DNA of 64,000 bases. It comes from Polyangiaceae bacterium (lineage in GTDB: Bacteria > Myxococcota_A > Polyangia > Polyangiales > Polyangiaceae). Shown here piece by piece: positions 42,094 through 50,757 of this stretch (position 1 is the stretch's first letter; every line of letters begins with the position of its first letter). The position numbers and the translations under genes are program-made. Below the pieces are notes generated by a model. The model was not told the DNA's origin, did not search any database, and saw nothing but the letters and a program-made list of their open reading frames with translations. The stretch spans positions 29,267 to 93,266 of the forward strand of contig JABFXY010000151.1 of NCBI GenBank assembly GCA_013361525.1. Reading direction: 5' to 3'.

Positions 42094-45000
42094 CTACTTC
42101 GCCGAGCCTTCGCCGAGGACCGAGACGACGAGCTCTTCGCCATCGATGGTGAACGACTTGGGCGCGGCGGTGCCTGCGACCGATGCCTCCGAGCCGAAGG
42201 AGACCGCGGTCGCGAGGGACTCGCTCGCGAGCAGATGTTTCGTCTTCCTGGCGACGGCGACCGCGCGCTCGCTGCCCGCGACGTGGAGCTTGATGCGCTC
42301 CACGAAGTCGAGGCCGAGCTCTTTGCGGATGCCCTGGACCTTGGCGACGATCTCCCGACCGAAGCCTTCGTCGCGCAGCTCGTCGTCGATGTCGACGTGC
42401 AGCACGATGACGCCGACCTTGCCGCCGGCCGCGGCGTAACCGGTCTGCGCCTCGACCGCGATGTCGATCTCCTCCGGGCCGAGGTCGATCTTCTCACCCT
42501 CGACGTCGATGGTGACCTTGCCGTCGGTCGCGAGCGAGGTGCGGAGGGCGCCGGCGTCCGCCTTCGCGAGCACCTGTTTGCACGCCTGCACCTTCTTGCC
42601 GAGCTTCGGCCCCAGCGCCCGGAAGTTCGGCTTCATCGCGTATTTGACGAAACCTGCCTCCTGCCCCGGCGCGAGGATCTCGACCTTGTGGACGTTGAGC
42701 TCCTCCTCGATGAGCTCGGCGTGCGCGGCGAGCGCCGCGGAGAGCTCCTTGTCGGAGACGACGATGTCCGCCTGCCGGAGCGGCTGGCGGACGCGGATCT
42801 TGCTCTGCGTGCGGACTTGCAAGCCCAGGCTGACGAGCTCGCGCACCGCGCGCATCTGCCTGGCGAGCGATACGTCGACGTTGGCCTCCGCCACGGCCGG
42901 CCAGCTGCCGAGGTGCACGCTCTCGGGCATCGTTCCCTTCCACGGAGTGTGCACGAGGTTTTGCCAGAGCTCGTCCGCGAAGAACGGCACGAACGGCGCG
43001 ATGAGCCGCGCGGTGGTGACGAGCACCTCGTAGAGCGTGAAGTACGCGTCGGCCTTGTCTTGCGACACGGTGCCGTCGGCGAAGCTGCCCTTCTGCCAGA
43101 ACCGATCGCGGCTTCGGCGGACGTACCAGTTGGAGAGGCTCTCGACGAGGTCGACGAGCGAGCGCGCCGCGTCGTAGAGGAGGTAGTCGTCGAGCGCCTG
43201 CGTGACCTTCTTCGTCGTGAGCGCGAGCTCGCTCATCATCCAGCGATCGAGCTCGGCGCGCTCTTTCACCGGACGGTAGCCGGTCGACGTCGAGAGGAAC
43301 CCATCGGAGAGCTTCGCGTTCGGGTTGCCGCGCGACGGATCGAAGCCGTCGATGTTCGCGTAGATGACGAAGAAGCTGTAGACGTTGCGCAGCTTGACCA
43401 GAAACTCCTTCTGCTCGAGCCGCACGTTCGTCAGCGAGTGGCGCGTGTTCGTCCACGAGGGGCTGGACGCGTAGAAGAACCAGCGGAACGCGTCGGCGCC
43501 CGGGCTCGGAGCGGACGGGTCCTCGATCCAAACCTTCTCGTCGGCGCCGAGGCGCGGCACCTCGCTCGCGAGGATGCGTAGCGCACCGTCGAACGGCTTG
43601 AGCTTCAAGCGCTCGAGATCCTGCTTCGCGAGGGCGACCACACGTCGCGGCAGCGCCTTCGTCGGCTTGAGGGTGATCTTGTCCTTGGTCGATCCGCGCT
43701 CTTCGCTGCGATAGAGGCGAACCTCCGCAGACTCGCCGGTGAGGTCGAGGCCTTCGTAGTCTTCGCGTGCGATGAACGCGACACCGGGCGCGGGCGTGAC
43801 GCCGTTCACCTCGGTCGCGGGGACCGCGACGAACTCCATCCGGACGCGATCGAGGATCACGTCGGGCGGCGTGTAGTTGCCCTTCGACTTCGACTCCTTT
43901 TTGCCTTCCTTGTCGCCGACGTGGCCGAGCACGACGCACGTCTTGTATGGGTGCGGAAGCGGCGCCTTGTCGAAGACGAGCGTCGAGATCATGAGCAGCG
44001 AGTAGAACCAGCCGCGCGTCTGGTCGATCGCCTCGCTGATGAAGTCGGCGGGAAACGCCTTGTCGAAGATCTCCTTCGAGCCCGCGGCGTGCGGATAGCC
44101 CCATTGTGCGAATGGCATGCAGCCGGAGTCGAACCAGCAGTCGATGACCTCGGGCACGCGGCGATAGGTGCCGGGCTCGCCCGGGTTCTGCCACGTGACG
44201 TTGTCGATCCACGGTTTGTGGACCATGAGGTGCTCGCTGAGCTTCGGATCCTTCTTCTTCGCTGCGTGGAAGGCGTCGAAGGCGTTCGGGTTCTTCGCGA
44301 GGATCGCCTCGACGCTCGCAGGTGCCTCGAGCGCGCCGGTCTCGTCGTTGACCCAGATGTTGAGCGGCGTGCCCCAATAGCGCTCACGCGAGAGTGCCCA
44401 GTCCACGTTGTTGCGCAAGAAGTCCCCGAAACGGCCCTCTTTGATGTGATCGGGGAGCCATTTGACGTTTTGGTTGTTCTCGATCGCGCGCTGGATCTCC
44501 GCGGTCGTGCGGATGTACCAAGCGGGCCGCGCGAACTGGATCAGCGGGTCGTTGTCGCTGCGCCAGCAGAACGGATACTCGTGGCGGTACACCTCCGAGT
44601 GGACGAGACTGCCGCTCTGCTTGAGGTCGTGGATCAGGTCCTTGTCGGCGTCCTTCACCCAGCGGCCCTGGTACTTCGGCACGCGCGAGGTGAACGTCCC
44701 GTCGGGCGAGATCGCGCACAGCAGCGGAAGCTCCGGGTTCTTCTCGAGGAGCTTTCGGTGCGCGTTGTTGTCGTCCTCACCGAAGGCGGGCGCGACGTGC
44801 ACGATGCCGGACGCGTCCATCACGACGAAGTCCGCCGCGATCACGGTGAAGACCTTCTCGTGCGCGCGGCCCTCCTCGGCGAAGGTGTCGAACGGCGGCA
44901 CGTATTTGGTGCCGACGAGCTCGGTGCCTTTCACCTCTTTGACGACGGTGAGGGTCGCGCCGAGCTTCTTCTCGAGCGCGGGGATCAGGTCCTTCGCGAC

Positions 45001-45807
45001 GACGAGCTTGCCGTGGTTGGGCACGCCCTCCACGAAGGCGTAGGTGAAGTTGGGATGAACTGCCGCGTACATGTTGGACGGCAGGGTCCAAGGCGTCGTC
45101 GTCCAGACGAGGAGCGACGACGACGGATCCGACGCGAACGGGAACGCGACGAAGACGCTGGGATCGTCGACGGTCTTGTAGCCGAGGCCGACCTCGGCGC
45201 TCGAAAGCGCGGTACCGCCCTGTGCCCACCACCAGACGACCTTGTGTCCGCGGTAGAGAAGCCCCTTCTTGAAGAGCTCGGAGAGGGCCCACCAGACGCT
45301 CTCGATGTAGCTTCGGTGGTAGGTGACGTACGCGGTCGGTAGATCGACCCAGAAGCCGATCTTCGACGTGAGCCGCTCCCACGCTTCGGTGTATCGAAAC
45401 ACGCTCTCGATGCAGCGGTGGGTGAACGGCTCGACGCCGTACTTTTCGATCTCCGCTTTGCCGTGGATGCGGAGCTCTTTTTCGACCTCGACCTCGACAG
45501 GCAGGCCGTGCGTGTCCCAACCCGCTTTGCGGGGGACGTCGTAGCCGCGCATCGTCTTGTAGCGAGGGAAAACGTCCTTCACCGCGCGCGTGAGGACGTG
45601 GCCGTTGTGGGGCATGCCGTTGGCGGTCGGCGGGCCTTCGTAGAAGACGAACGTCCCCTGGCTCGGCCCCGTCGCGCGGGTCTCGGCCTTGAGGCTCTTC
45701 TCGAAAATCGACCGTTCTTTCCAGAGCGCGAGAATGCGCGCTTCGTCACCGGGGAAATCGAGCTCGGCGCGAACGGGAGAGAAGGTGCCTCGAGGTTTTT
45801 CGCTCAT
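42094..45807 (-). CDS. ileS: Isoleucine--tRNA ligase with large insertion
   Basis: A 1237-residue class I synthetase that charges tRNA-Ile. The HIGH motif is PPTANGMPHNGH near residue 50, and the KMSKS loop reads KESKSKGN near 636. The normal GADAFRWFFYASSPSW segment comes about 130 residues later instead of about 20. An extra domain of roughly 110 residues therefore lies between them (DYEGLDLTGESAEVRLYR and LPRRVVALAKQDLERL fall in it). The editing domain and a C-terminal anticodon-binding region with further beta domains follow. ATG 45807 is chosen because MSEKPRGTFSPVRAELDFP is the usual beginning. thiE ends 16 bp upstream. Confidence 0.97.
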   Translation of the reverse strand: MSEKPRGTFSPVRAELDFPGDEARILALWKERSIFEKSLKAETRATGPSQGTFVFYEGPPTANGMPHNGHVLTRAVKDVFPRYKTMRGYDVPRKAGWDTHGLPVEVEVEKELRIHGKAEIEKYGVEPFTHRCIESVFRYTEAWERLTSKIGFWVDLPTAYVTYHRSYIESVWWALSELFKKGLLYRGHKVVWWWAQGGTALSSAEVGLGYKTVDDPSVFVAFPFASDPSSSLLVWTTTPWTLPSNMYAAVHPNFTYAFVEGVPNHGKLVVAKDLIPALEKKLGATLTVVKEVKGTELVGTKYVPPFDTFAEEGRAHEKVFTVIAADFVVMDASGIVHVAPAFGEDDNNAHRKLLEKNPELPLLCAISPDGTFTSRVPKYQGRWVKDADKDLIHDLKQSGSLVHSEVYRHEYPFCWRSDNDPLIQFARPAWYIRTTAEIQRAIENNQNVKWLPDHIKEGRFGDFLRNNVDWALSRERYWGTPLNIWVNDETGALEAPASVEAILAKNPNAFDAFHAAKKKDPKLSEHLMVHKPWIDNVTWQNPGEPGTYRRVPEVIDCWFDSGCMPFAQWGYPHAAGSKEIFDKAFPADFISEAIDQTRGWFYSLLMISTLVFDKAPLPHPYKTCVVLGHVGDKEGKKESKSKGNYTPPDVILDRVRMEFVAVPATEVNGVTPAPGVAFIAREDYEGLDLTGESAEVRLYRSEERGSTKDKITLKPTKALPRRVVALAKQDLERLKLKPFDGALRILASEVPRLGADEKVWIEDPSAPSPGADAFRWFFYASSPSWTNTRHSLTNVRLEQKEFLVKLRNVYSFFVIYANIDGFDPSRGNPNAKLSDGFLSTSTGYRPVKERAELDRWMMSELALTTKKVTQALDDYLLYDAARSLVDLVESLSNWYVRRSRDRFWQKGSFADGTVSQDKADAYFTLYEVLVTTARLIAPFVPFFADELWQNLVHTPWKGTMPESVHLGSWPAVAEANVDVSLARQMRAVRELVSLGLQVRTQSKIRVRQPLRQADIVVSDKELSAALAAHAELIEEELNVHKVEILAPGQEAGFVKYAMKPNFRALGPKLGKKVQACKQVLAKADAGALRTSLATDGKVTIDVEGEKIDLGPEEIDIAVEAQTGYAAAGGKVGVIVLHVDIDDELRDEGFGREIVAKVQGIRKELGLDFVERIKLHVAGSERAVAVARKTKHLLASESLATAVSFGSEASVAGTAAPKSFTIDGEELVVSVLGEGSAK

Positions 45808-45823
45808 GATTGGAACGGTTCGT

Positions 45824-46528
45824 CTAGCAAGGGCCAATGGGAGCGTCGAGCTTTCGCGCCTGTAGCCACGCCACGAGGTCCGCGCGGATGACGGCCACAC
45901 CGTCGGCGCCGGCATCGATGCAAGAGGAGGCGGTCGTCTCGTCGATCCCTCCTAGTGCGACGAGTCGGGTCGAAGCGCTCTGACGATCCAGCGCGGCGCG
46001 CGCTCGTTCGAGCGATTCGAGCGCGAGCGGTGTCCCCTTCCCCGGCGTCGCGAAGATCGGCGACAGGATCGCCGAGCTCGCCCCGAGCGCAGCTGCACGC
46101 AAGACGTCGTCGACGTCGTGGCAGGCCACGGTGATCAGCGCGCTTTCGCCGAGCGCGGATCGAGCGTCCCGAACGAGGTGCGCGCGGTCGCCCGAGAGGT
46201 GCACCCCGTCGAGCCCGAGCGCCAAGGCAACCTCCCACGCGCCGTTGAACACGACGAGGTGCCCGAGCGCGCGAGCCAGATCGCGAAGCCTCGAAGCGAG
46301 CGCGATGCGATCCGCCTCGTCGAGATCCTTGTCACGGACCTGCACCAACACCGGCTCCGGCGCGCGCTCGAGCCTCGAACGCAGCACCTCGAAAGGCACA
46401 CGCACGTGGTCGGTTATCTGCGTCAGCCTCGGGACGGAGCCAGGAGAGGGGTCGCCAAGGGCGCCAAGGAAAGAAGAAGAGGAGGAGGAAGAGGGGGAAT
46501 CAAGCTCGGCGTCGCGACCGTCGAACAT
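45824..46528 (-). CDS. thiE: Thiamine-phosphate synthase-like protein
   Basis: A TIM-barrel ThiE/TenI protein, which joins the thiazole and pyrimidine halves of thiamine phosphate. Visible motifs are LTQITD at the start of the barrel, VQVRDKDLDEADRIAL (the QLRxK-type strand), LGLDGVHLS, DVDDVLRAAALGASSAILSPIFATPGKG (SPIFxTxxK) and VALGGID. The frame is open up to 46591. The first 40-50 residues are encoded by inverted repeat copy 3, and the natural start should lie just before LTQITD. ATG 46528 is the nearest ATG, with GAGGGA upstream. It follows thiG with two small genes between. Confidence 0.88.
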   Translation of the reverse strand: MFDGRDAELDSPSSSSSSSFLGALGDPSPGSVPRLTQITDHVRVPFEVLRSRLERAPEPVLVQVRDKDLDEADRIALASRLRDLARALGHLVVFNGAWEVALALGLDGVHLSGDRAHLVRDARSALGESALITVACHDVDDVLRAAALGASSAILSPIFATPGKGTPLALESLERARAALDRQSASTRLVALGGIDETTASSCIDAGADGVAVIRADLVAWLQARKLDAPIGPC

Positions 46529-46585
46529 TCCATCCCTCTCATCTCCCTCCTCTGCCCTTGGCGCCCTCGGCGACCCCTCTCGTCT
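46444..46585. repeat. Inverted repeat element, copy 3 (overlaps the thiE 5' end)
   Basis: GAGAGGGGTCGCCAAGGGCG (about 46444-46463) pairs with CGCCCTCGGCGACCCCTCTC (about 46562-46581), with purine/pyrimidine-rich flanks inside. The element covers the upstream part of the thiE frame, which then reads as Ser/Pro-rich filler. Confidence 0.78.
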
Positions 46586-46603
46586 TTTCATTGGGTGTTT
46601 CGA

Positions 46604-46942
46604 TCAAGTGAAGAGATGCAGCGCCAGAACGATGACAAAGAGGCCGATTTCGAGGATGCCCAGGCCCGAGGCGTAGGTGGCCATCTTGCGGTATTCGTGG
46701 CCGACGCCTTCGCGGTCGATGATGTCGATGGCGCGATTGGCGCGGACGAGGGCGACGATGCCGAGCGCGCCGCAGCAGAAGATGCCGAACGACGCGTAGC
46801 GGAGGGCGCTTCGAGCGAGGAATTGGACCTCGTAGGCGCGCGCGGATGCCCTGCTCGGGGGCCCTTCCTCATCCCGGCCTGGTGGAGCGTAGGGATTGGG
46901 CGCGGTCGGGGCTGCTCGCGGGACGCCGTCGTCTTCTTTGAT
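46604..46942 (-). CDS. Small membrane protein without a canonical start codon
   Basis: The frame 46951-46604 on the minus strand looks coding: a Pro-rich start (APTAPNPYAPPGRDEEG), then two hydrophobic helices (ALRYASFGIFCCGALGIVALV and ATYASGLGILEIGLFVIVLAL) ending HLFT and a stop. The layout matches the DUF4190-like protein at 36192-36602. However, no ATG, GTG or TTG occurs between the upstream TAA (46954-46952) and an internal ATG near residue 90 of the frame. The first plausible codon is ATC at 46942. An inverted repeat lies directly upstream and may have replaced the original start. It is either a gene with a rare start or a decayed gene. Confidence 0.5.
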   Translation of the reverse strand: MKEDDGVPRAAPTAPNPYAPPGRDEEGPPSRASARAYEVQFLARSALRYASFGIFCCGALGIVALVRANRAIDIIDREGVGHEYRKMATYASGLGILEIGLFVIVLALHLFT

Positions 46943-46968
46943 GAGGAGACGTTATCCGGCGTGTGGTC

Positions 46969-47072
46969 CGAGAGGGACGCGAAGGAGCAGAGGAGGCCGG
47001 AACGAGCGACGATCAGAACCCTCCTCTTCTTCCTCCTTCTTCCCTTGGCGCACTTGGCGACCCCTCTCTGTC
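46969..47072. repeat. Inverted repeat element, copy 4
   Basis: A left arm GAGAGGGACGCGAAGGAG (about 46970-46987) pairs imperfectly with CTTGGCGCACTTGGCGACCCCTCTC (seen as two parts, about 47044-47068). A pyrimidine-rich stretch lies inside. It sits between the small lipoprotein and the start-less membrane protein frame. Confidence 0.7.
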
Positions 47073-47088
47073 CGAGGGCCGCGGTTCG

Positions 47089-47442
47089 CTATGGTGCTGC
47101 AGACGTGCTCGCCGCAGCGGACACACTTGCCGCGGCGGAAGCACTCGCCGCCGCCGCTGAAGCGCTGGCAGCCGGAGCTTCGAATTCGACGCCGAGCTCT
47201 TTGAGCTCGGTCTTCGCCTCTTCGGCGTATTTGCTGCGGGGATATCGCTCGACGATGTACTTCAGCGTGCGGATGCGCGCCTCGTCGTCGCCGGATTTGG
47301 CGAACTCGTCGGCGAGGCCTTTGAGCGCTTCGCCGGGCGTCTCTTCTTTGGCGAGCTGCGGCTCGGGCTCGCTCGCACATTGGAAGGGCGCGATGGAGGT
47401 GCCCGCGACGAAGACGAGCGCAAAGGCGTGGCGAGCGATCAT
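47089..47442 (-). CDS. Small lipoprotein with one TPR-like hairpin
   Basis: A 117-residue protein with signal peptide and lipobox FQCA near residue 22. The mature part has one helical hairpin resembling a TPR of the tol-pal/YbgF type (ARIRTLKYIVERYPRSKYAEEAKTELKELG), then an Ala/Ser tail of tandem repeats (SASAAA). It lies 10 bp after thiG on the same strand. A role in envelope structure is possible; there is no clear link to thiamine. Confidence 0.78.
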   Translation of the reverse strand: MIARHAFALVFVAGTSIAPFQCASEPEPQLAKEETPGEALKGLADEFAKSGDDEARIRTLKYIVERYPRSKYAEEAKTELKELGVEFEAPAASASAAAASASAAASVSAAASTSAAP

Positions 47443-47452
47443 CGCGATGACC

Positions 47453-48226
47453 TCAGTCGATGAGACCGCTCGTCGGTGACGAGGCGGTCGCGTAGAGCTT
47501 CTTGTCGATGCGCCCGGCGAGGAATGCCTTGCGCCCGGCGGCGATCGCGTCGCGCATCGCCTCGGCCATCATGACCGGGTTCTTCGCGCCGGCGATCGCG
47601 GTGTTCATCAGCACGCCGTCACACCCGAGCTCCATCGCGCGGGCCGCGTCGCTCGCGGTGCCGACACCCGCATCGACGATGACCGGGAGCTTGATCTGCT
47701 CGCGGATGATCATGAGGTTGTACGGGTTGCGAATGCCGAGGCCCGATCCGATCGGCGCGGCGAGCGGCATCACGGCGGCGCAGCCGATGTCCGCGAGCTT
47801 CTTGCAGACGATGGGATCGTCGATGCAATACGGTAGGACCGTGAAGCCGTCCTTCACCAAGACCTTCGCGGCTTCGAGCGTCGCCTCGTTGTCGGGGAAC
47901 AGCGTCTTTTCGTCGCCGATGACCTCGAGCTTCACGAGCGGCGTGTCGAGAAGCTCGCGCGCGAGGCGCGCGGTCCTCAGCGCTTCCTCGGCGCTGTAGC
48001 AGCCCGCCGTGTTGGGCAGGATCGTCATGCCGAGCTTGGTGAGCAGCGAGTGAAGGGATCCTTCGCCACGGTCGGCGAGGTTCACGCGGCGGAGCGCCAC
48101 GGTGATGACTTCCGCGCCGGAGGCGCGCGTTGCCTCCTCCGTCTCCGCGAGGTCCTTGTATTTGCCCGTTCCGACGAAGAGCCGCGAGCGGAACGTGAAG
48201 TCTCCGATGGTGAGCGCGTCGAGCAT
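47453..48226 (-). CDS. thiG: Thiazole synthase
   Basis: ThiG forms the thiazole phosphate ring of thiamine from deoxyxylulose phosphate, dehydroglycine and ThiS thiocarboxylate. The 257-residue TIM barrel shows SRLFVGTGKY, GAEVITVALRR, LLPNTAGCYSAEEA-type strand (ILPNTAGC), LVKLEVIGD (with the Schiff-base Lys region), PLAAPIGSGLGI and PVIVDAGVGTASDAA. It is the first gene of a minus-strand run thiG, lipoprotein, membrane protein, thiE, ileS. No thiS, thiO or thiamine riboswitch was seen in this window. Confidence 0.97.
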   Translation of the reverse strand: MLDALTIGDFTFRSRLFVGTGKYKDLAETEEATRASGAEVITVALRRVNLADRGEGSLHSLLTKLGMTILPNTAGCYSAEEALRTARLARELLDTPLVKLEVIGDEKTLFPDNEATLEAAKVLVKDGFTVLPYCIDDPIVCKKLADIGCAAVMPLAAPIGSGLGIRNPYNLMIIREQIKLPVIVDAGVGTASDAARAMELGCDGVLMNTAIAGAKNPVMMAEAMRDAIAAGRKAFLAGRIDKKLYATASSPTSGLID

Positions 48227-48268
48227 CGATCCGGCGAGTACCGAATGGTTCGGGCGGCGACAAGCTGG

Positions 48269-48274
48269 TAAGCT
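48269..48274 (+). promoter_or_regulatory. -10-like box close to the start of the 48282 gene
   Basis: TAAGCT ends 7 nt before the ATG with no ribosome site between them, suggesting a leaderless transcript. The thiG gene diverges from 48226. Confidence 0.4.
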
Positions 48275-48281
48275 TCGCCCA

Positions 48282-48941
48282 ATGTCGCAGGGGTGCCGTC
48301 GGGTCTACGTTCGCTGTCGCAGAGCATGGAAAGGCTTCGTTCGTAGCACCAGCGTCCTCGCGATCGCGGGCGCGGCGCTCGTCGGCGGGCTGGCCCCCGA
48401 CGGCGGCGTCCAGGTCGGCCGCGATGCGCATGCGACGGTTTCGGTGCTGATGACGCTGGACGAGCTCGTCACGTCGTCGGGGCGCGCCATCGTCGCGCAG
48501 CCGGTCGAGCGCTACTCGAAGTGGGAAGAGCTCGGCGGCGCGAAGCGAATCGTGACGTACACGCGCCTCGTCGTGGAGGAGACGGTCTTCGGTGCGGCCA
48601 AAGACGAGAAGCCTGCGGACATCTGGGTGCGAACGCTCGGCGGAAAGGTCGACGGGATCGGCCAGCACGTCGCCGGCGAGGCATCGTTCACCCTCGGGGA
48701 GACGTCGCTCATCTTCCTCGGCAAGGCGGGCGACGCCAACGTCGTCATCGGCATGGCGCAGGGGCATTTTCCGCTCCTCACCGCGGGTGAAGATCGCGTC
48801 CTCACCTCGAGCCCGGACACCGGCACGTTGATCCCTCGCAAGAAGACCGAGCCGCCGAAGTCGGCGCGCGACGAGCTCCTTGGTGAGACACTGACGCTCG
48901 CGCGCACGAAGATTCTCAAGCTCAAGAAGGCAAGCAAGTGA
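48282..48941 (+). CDS. Hypothetical secreted protein
   Basis: A 219-residue protein from ATG 48282 (the open frame reaches 48102, but that overlaps thiG). A basic n-region and hydrophobic stretch (VLAIAGAALVGGLAP) form a signal peptide. The mature part is beta-rich (RIVTYTRLVVEETVFG, DIWVRTLGGKVDGIGQ, SLIFLGKAGDANVVIGMAQGHF) and ends in a Lys-rich tail. No family is recognised. The matrixin-like protease gene overlaps its end by 4 bp, so the two are probably made together; it could be a partner of the protease. Confidence 0.8.
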   Translation: MSQGCRRVYVRCRRAWKGFVRSTSVLAIAGAALVGGLAPDGGVQVGRDAHATVSVLMTLDELVTSSGRAIVAQPVERYSKWEELGGAKRIVTYTRLVVEETVFGAAKDEKPADIWVRTLGGKVDGIGQHVAGEASFTLGETSLIFLGKAGDANVVIGMAQGHFPLLTAGEDRVLTSSPDTGTLIPRKKTEPPKSARDELLGETLTLARTKILKLKKASK

Positions 48942-49825
48942 CGCGCGCGCTCGGCGCGGCAGCCGTCGCCCTGGTAAGCGCCACCTTCGTCGCCTCGGTC
49001 TCGTCGACGGCGGGGGCGTACTGCCGGACGTCGAGCTGCGAAGACGGCGTGGGCGCGCTGTGTTTTCCGAGCCAGCCGAGCGATTGTGGGATCCCGCTCT
49101 TCTGGCCCTCTCGATGCGTCGGCTATTCGCTTCAAAAAGACGCGTCGGCGCAAGTCGATCTCAACACCGCTTCCAACGTCGCGGCGCAAGCATTCGCCGC
49201 GTGGAGCGACGCTGATTGCGGGGGTGGCACCCACCCGGCGATCGAGGCGCAGGACCTCGGCCCGGTCACCTGCGACAAGGTCGAGTACAACCAGCAAGAA
49301 GAGAACGCGAACGTCATCGTGTTTCGAGACGCGTCGTGGCCACACCCCTCGTCCGCGCTCGCGCTGACGACGGTCACCTACGCCCTCGAAACGGGTGAGA
49401 TTCGCGACGCCGACATCGAGCTGAACAGCGCCAATGCCGTTTTCACGACCGGCGACGAGAACGTGCAGGTCGACCTCCTCAGCATCCTGACGCACGAGGC
49501 CGGCCATTTTCTCGGCCTCTCGCATGCACCGTCGAGCGACGCGACGATGTTCGCCGACTATCCGCCGATGTCGACCGCGCTGCGCACGCTCGACGCCGAC
49601 GACATCAACGGGATCTGCGCCATCTACCCGGCCGACGGAGGCGCGGCGTGCAACCCCACCCCGAAGAACGGCATGGGTGACGAGTGCGCCGACGGCACGA
49701 CCGGCGGAGACGACGACGAAGGTGGCAGCGACGGTTGCTCGGTCTCGGAATCGACGCATTCGAGCGGGTGGATCGCGCTCCTCGGGGCCGCGGTTGCGCT
49801 GGGTTTCGCGCGCCGGCGACGCTGA
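48938..49825 (+). CDS. Matrixin-like (M10A) metalloprotease with MYXO-CTERM-like tail
   Basis: A 295-residue secreted protease. A signal peptide covers the first 27 residues. The zinc site HEAGHFLGLSH (His186, Glu187, His190, His196) matches the metzincin HExxHxxGxxH motif, and Met204 in ATMFADY is the Met-turn. Several Cys pairs precede it. The C-terminus has an acidic, Gly-rich linker, then CSVSES, a hydrophobic helix (WIALLGAAVALGFA) and RRRR. This is the layout of the MYXO-CTERM sorting signal of myxobacteria, which anchors proteins at the cell surface. The start is GTG 48938 overlapping the previous stop. Confidence 0.93.
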   Translation: MTRALGAAAVALVSATFVASVSSTAGAYCRTSSCEDGVGALCFPSQPSDCGIPLFWPSRCVGYSLQKDASAQVDLNTASNVAAQAFAAWSDADCGGGTHPAIEAQDLGPVTCDKVEYNQQEENANVIVFRDASWPHPSSALALTTVTYALETGEIRDADIELNSANAVFTTGDENVQVDLLSILTHEAGHFLGLSHAPSSDATMFADYPPMSTALRTLDADDINGICAIYPADGGAACNPTPKNGMGDECADGTTGGDDDEGGSDGCSVSESTHSSGWIALLGAAVALGFARRRR

Positions 49826-49872
49826 CGGTCGATTTCTGTCACAGCTCGATCGTCGCCTGTCTCCAACCGGGC

Positions 49873-50757
49873 ATGACGCAATCAGCCTGGTCCCGACAGA
49901 AGAAGCACATCCGAATTCAGGGTCACGATCTCGCGTACATCGAGCGCGGCACCGGCCGGCCGATGGTGTTTCTGCACGGAAACCCGACATCGTCGTTCCT
50001 GTGGCGCGACGTGCTGGCCCCGCTCGCGGAACGCGCACGCTGCATCGCGCCGGATCTGCTCGGCATGGGCGACTCCGACAAGCTCGTCGCGAGCGGACCC
50101 GACTCGTACGGCTTCGAGCAGCATCGAAGGTTCCTCGAAGGCTTCCTCGACGCGGTGGTGCCGGACGAGCCGATCATCTTGGTCGTGCACGACTGGGGCT
50201 CGGCGCTCGGCTTCGATTGGGCGCGACGCAACCCGACGCGCGTCCGAGCCATCGCCTACATGGAGGCGATTGCCGGCCCGCTCCGATGGGATGCGTGGGA
50301 GCCGGGGCCGCGCGCGGTATTCGAGCGACTCCGTTCACCCGAGGGCGAGCGGCTCATCCTCGAGGAGAACATGTTCGTCGAGAAGATCCTGCCTGCGAGC
50401 ATTCTGCGGAAGCTCAGCGAGGCCGAGCTCGATGAATACAGGAGGCCCTTTCGCGCACCCGGGGAATCGCGCCGTCCGACGCTCGCGTTTCCGCGGATGT
50501 TGCCCCTCGATGGAAGCCCTCCCGACATCGTGGAGATCGTGAAGGCCTACGCAGAATTCCTCGCCGGCTCCGAAATCCCGAAGCTGTTCGTCAACGCCGA
50601 GCCCGGGCGCGTGCTCACGGGCGAGCTTCGCGAAGCTTGTCGCCGCTGGCCCAACCAGGAGGAGGTCACGGTGCGCGGGCTCCACTTCCTCCAAGAGGAC
50701 TCGGGCCCCGAGATTGCGCAGGCGATCGCGGCCTGGGCGAGTAGGTTGTCGGCATGA
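49873..50757 (+). CDS. Haloalkane dehalogenase-like alpha/beta hydrolase
   Basis: A 294-residue cytoplasmic enzyme, the normal length for haloalkane dehalogenase subfamily II (LinB/DhaA). The full catalytic set is visible: nucleophile Asp107 in VVHDWGS, halide-binding Trp108 and Asn37 (HGNPTSS), catalytic acid Glu131 (YMEAI) and His271 (GLHFLQED). It would release halide from haloalkanes, though the natural substrate is unknown. The start is ATG 49873; upstream frame is noise. The ECF sigma gene overlaps its end by 4 bp. Confidence 0.94.
   Translation: MTQSAWSRQKKHIRIQGHDLAYIERGTGRPMVFLHGNPTSSFLWRDVLAPLAERARCIAPDLLGMGDSDKLVASGPDSYGFEQHRRFLEGFLDAVVPDEPIILVVHDWGSALGFDWARRNPTRVRAIAYMEAIAGPLRWDAWEPGPRAVFERLRSPEGERLILEENMFVEKILPASILRKLSEAELDEYRRPFRAPGESRRPTLAFPRMLPLDGSPPDIVEIVKAYAEFLAGSEIPKLFVNAEPGRVLTGELREACRRWPNQEEVTVRGLHFLQEDSGPEIAQAIAAWASRLSA

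Noticed and set aside
46588..46872. 94-residue minus-strand frame
   Set aside because: Ser/Arg-rich shadow; the adjacent frame encodes a convincing membrane protein.
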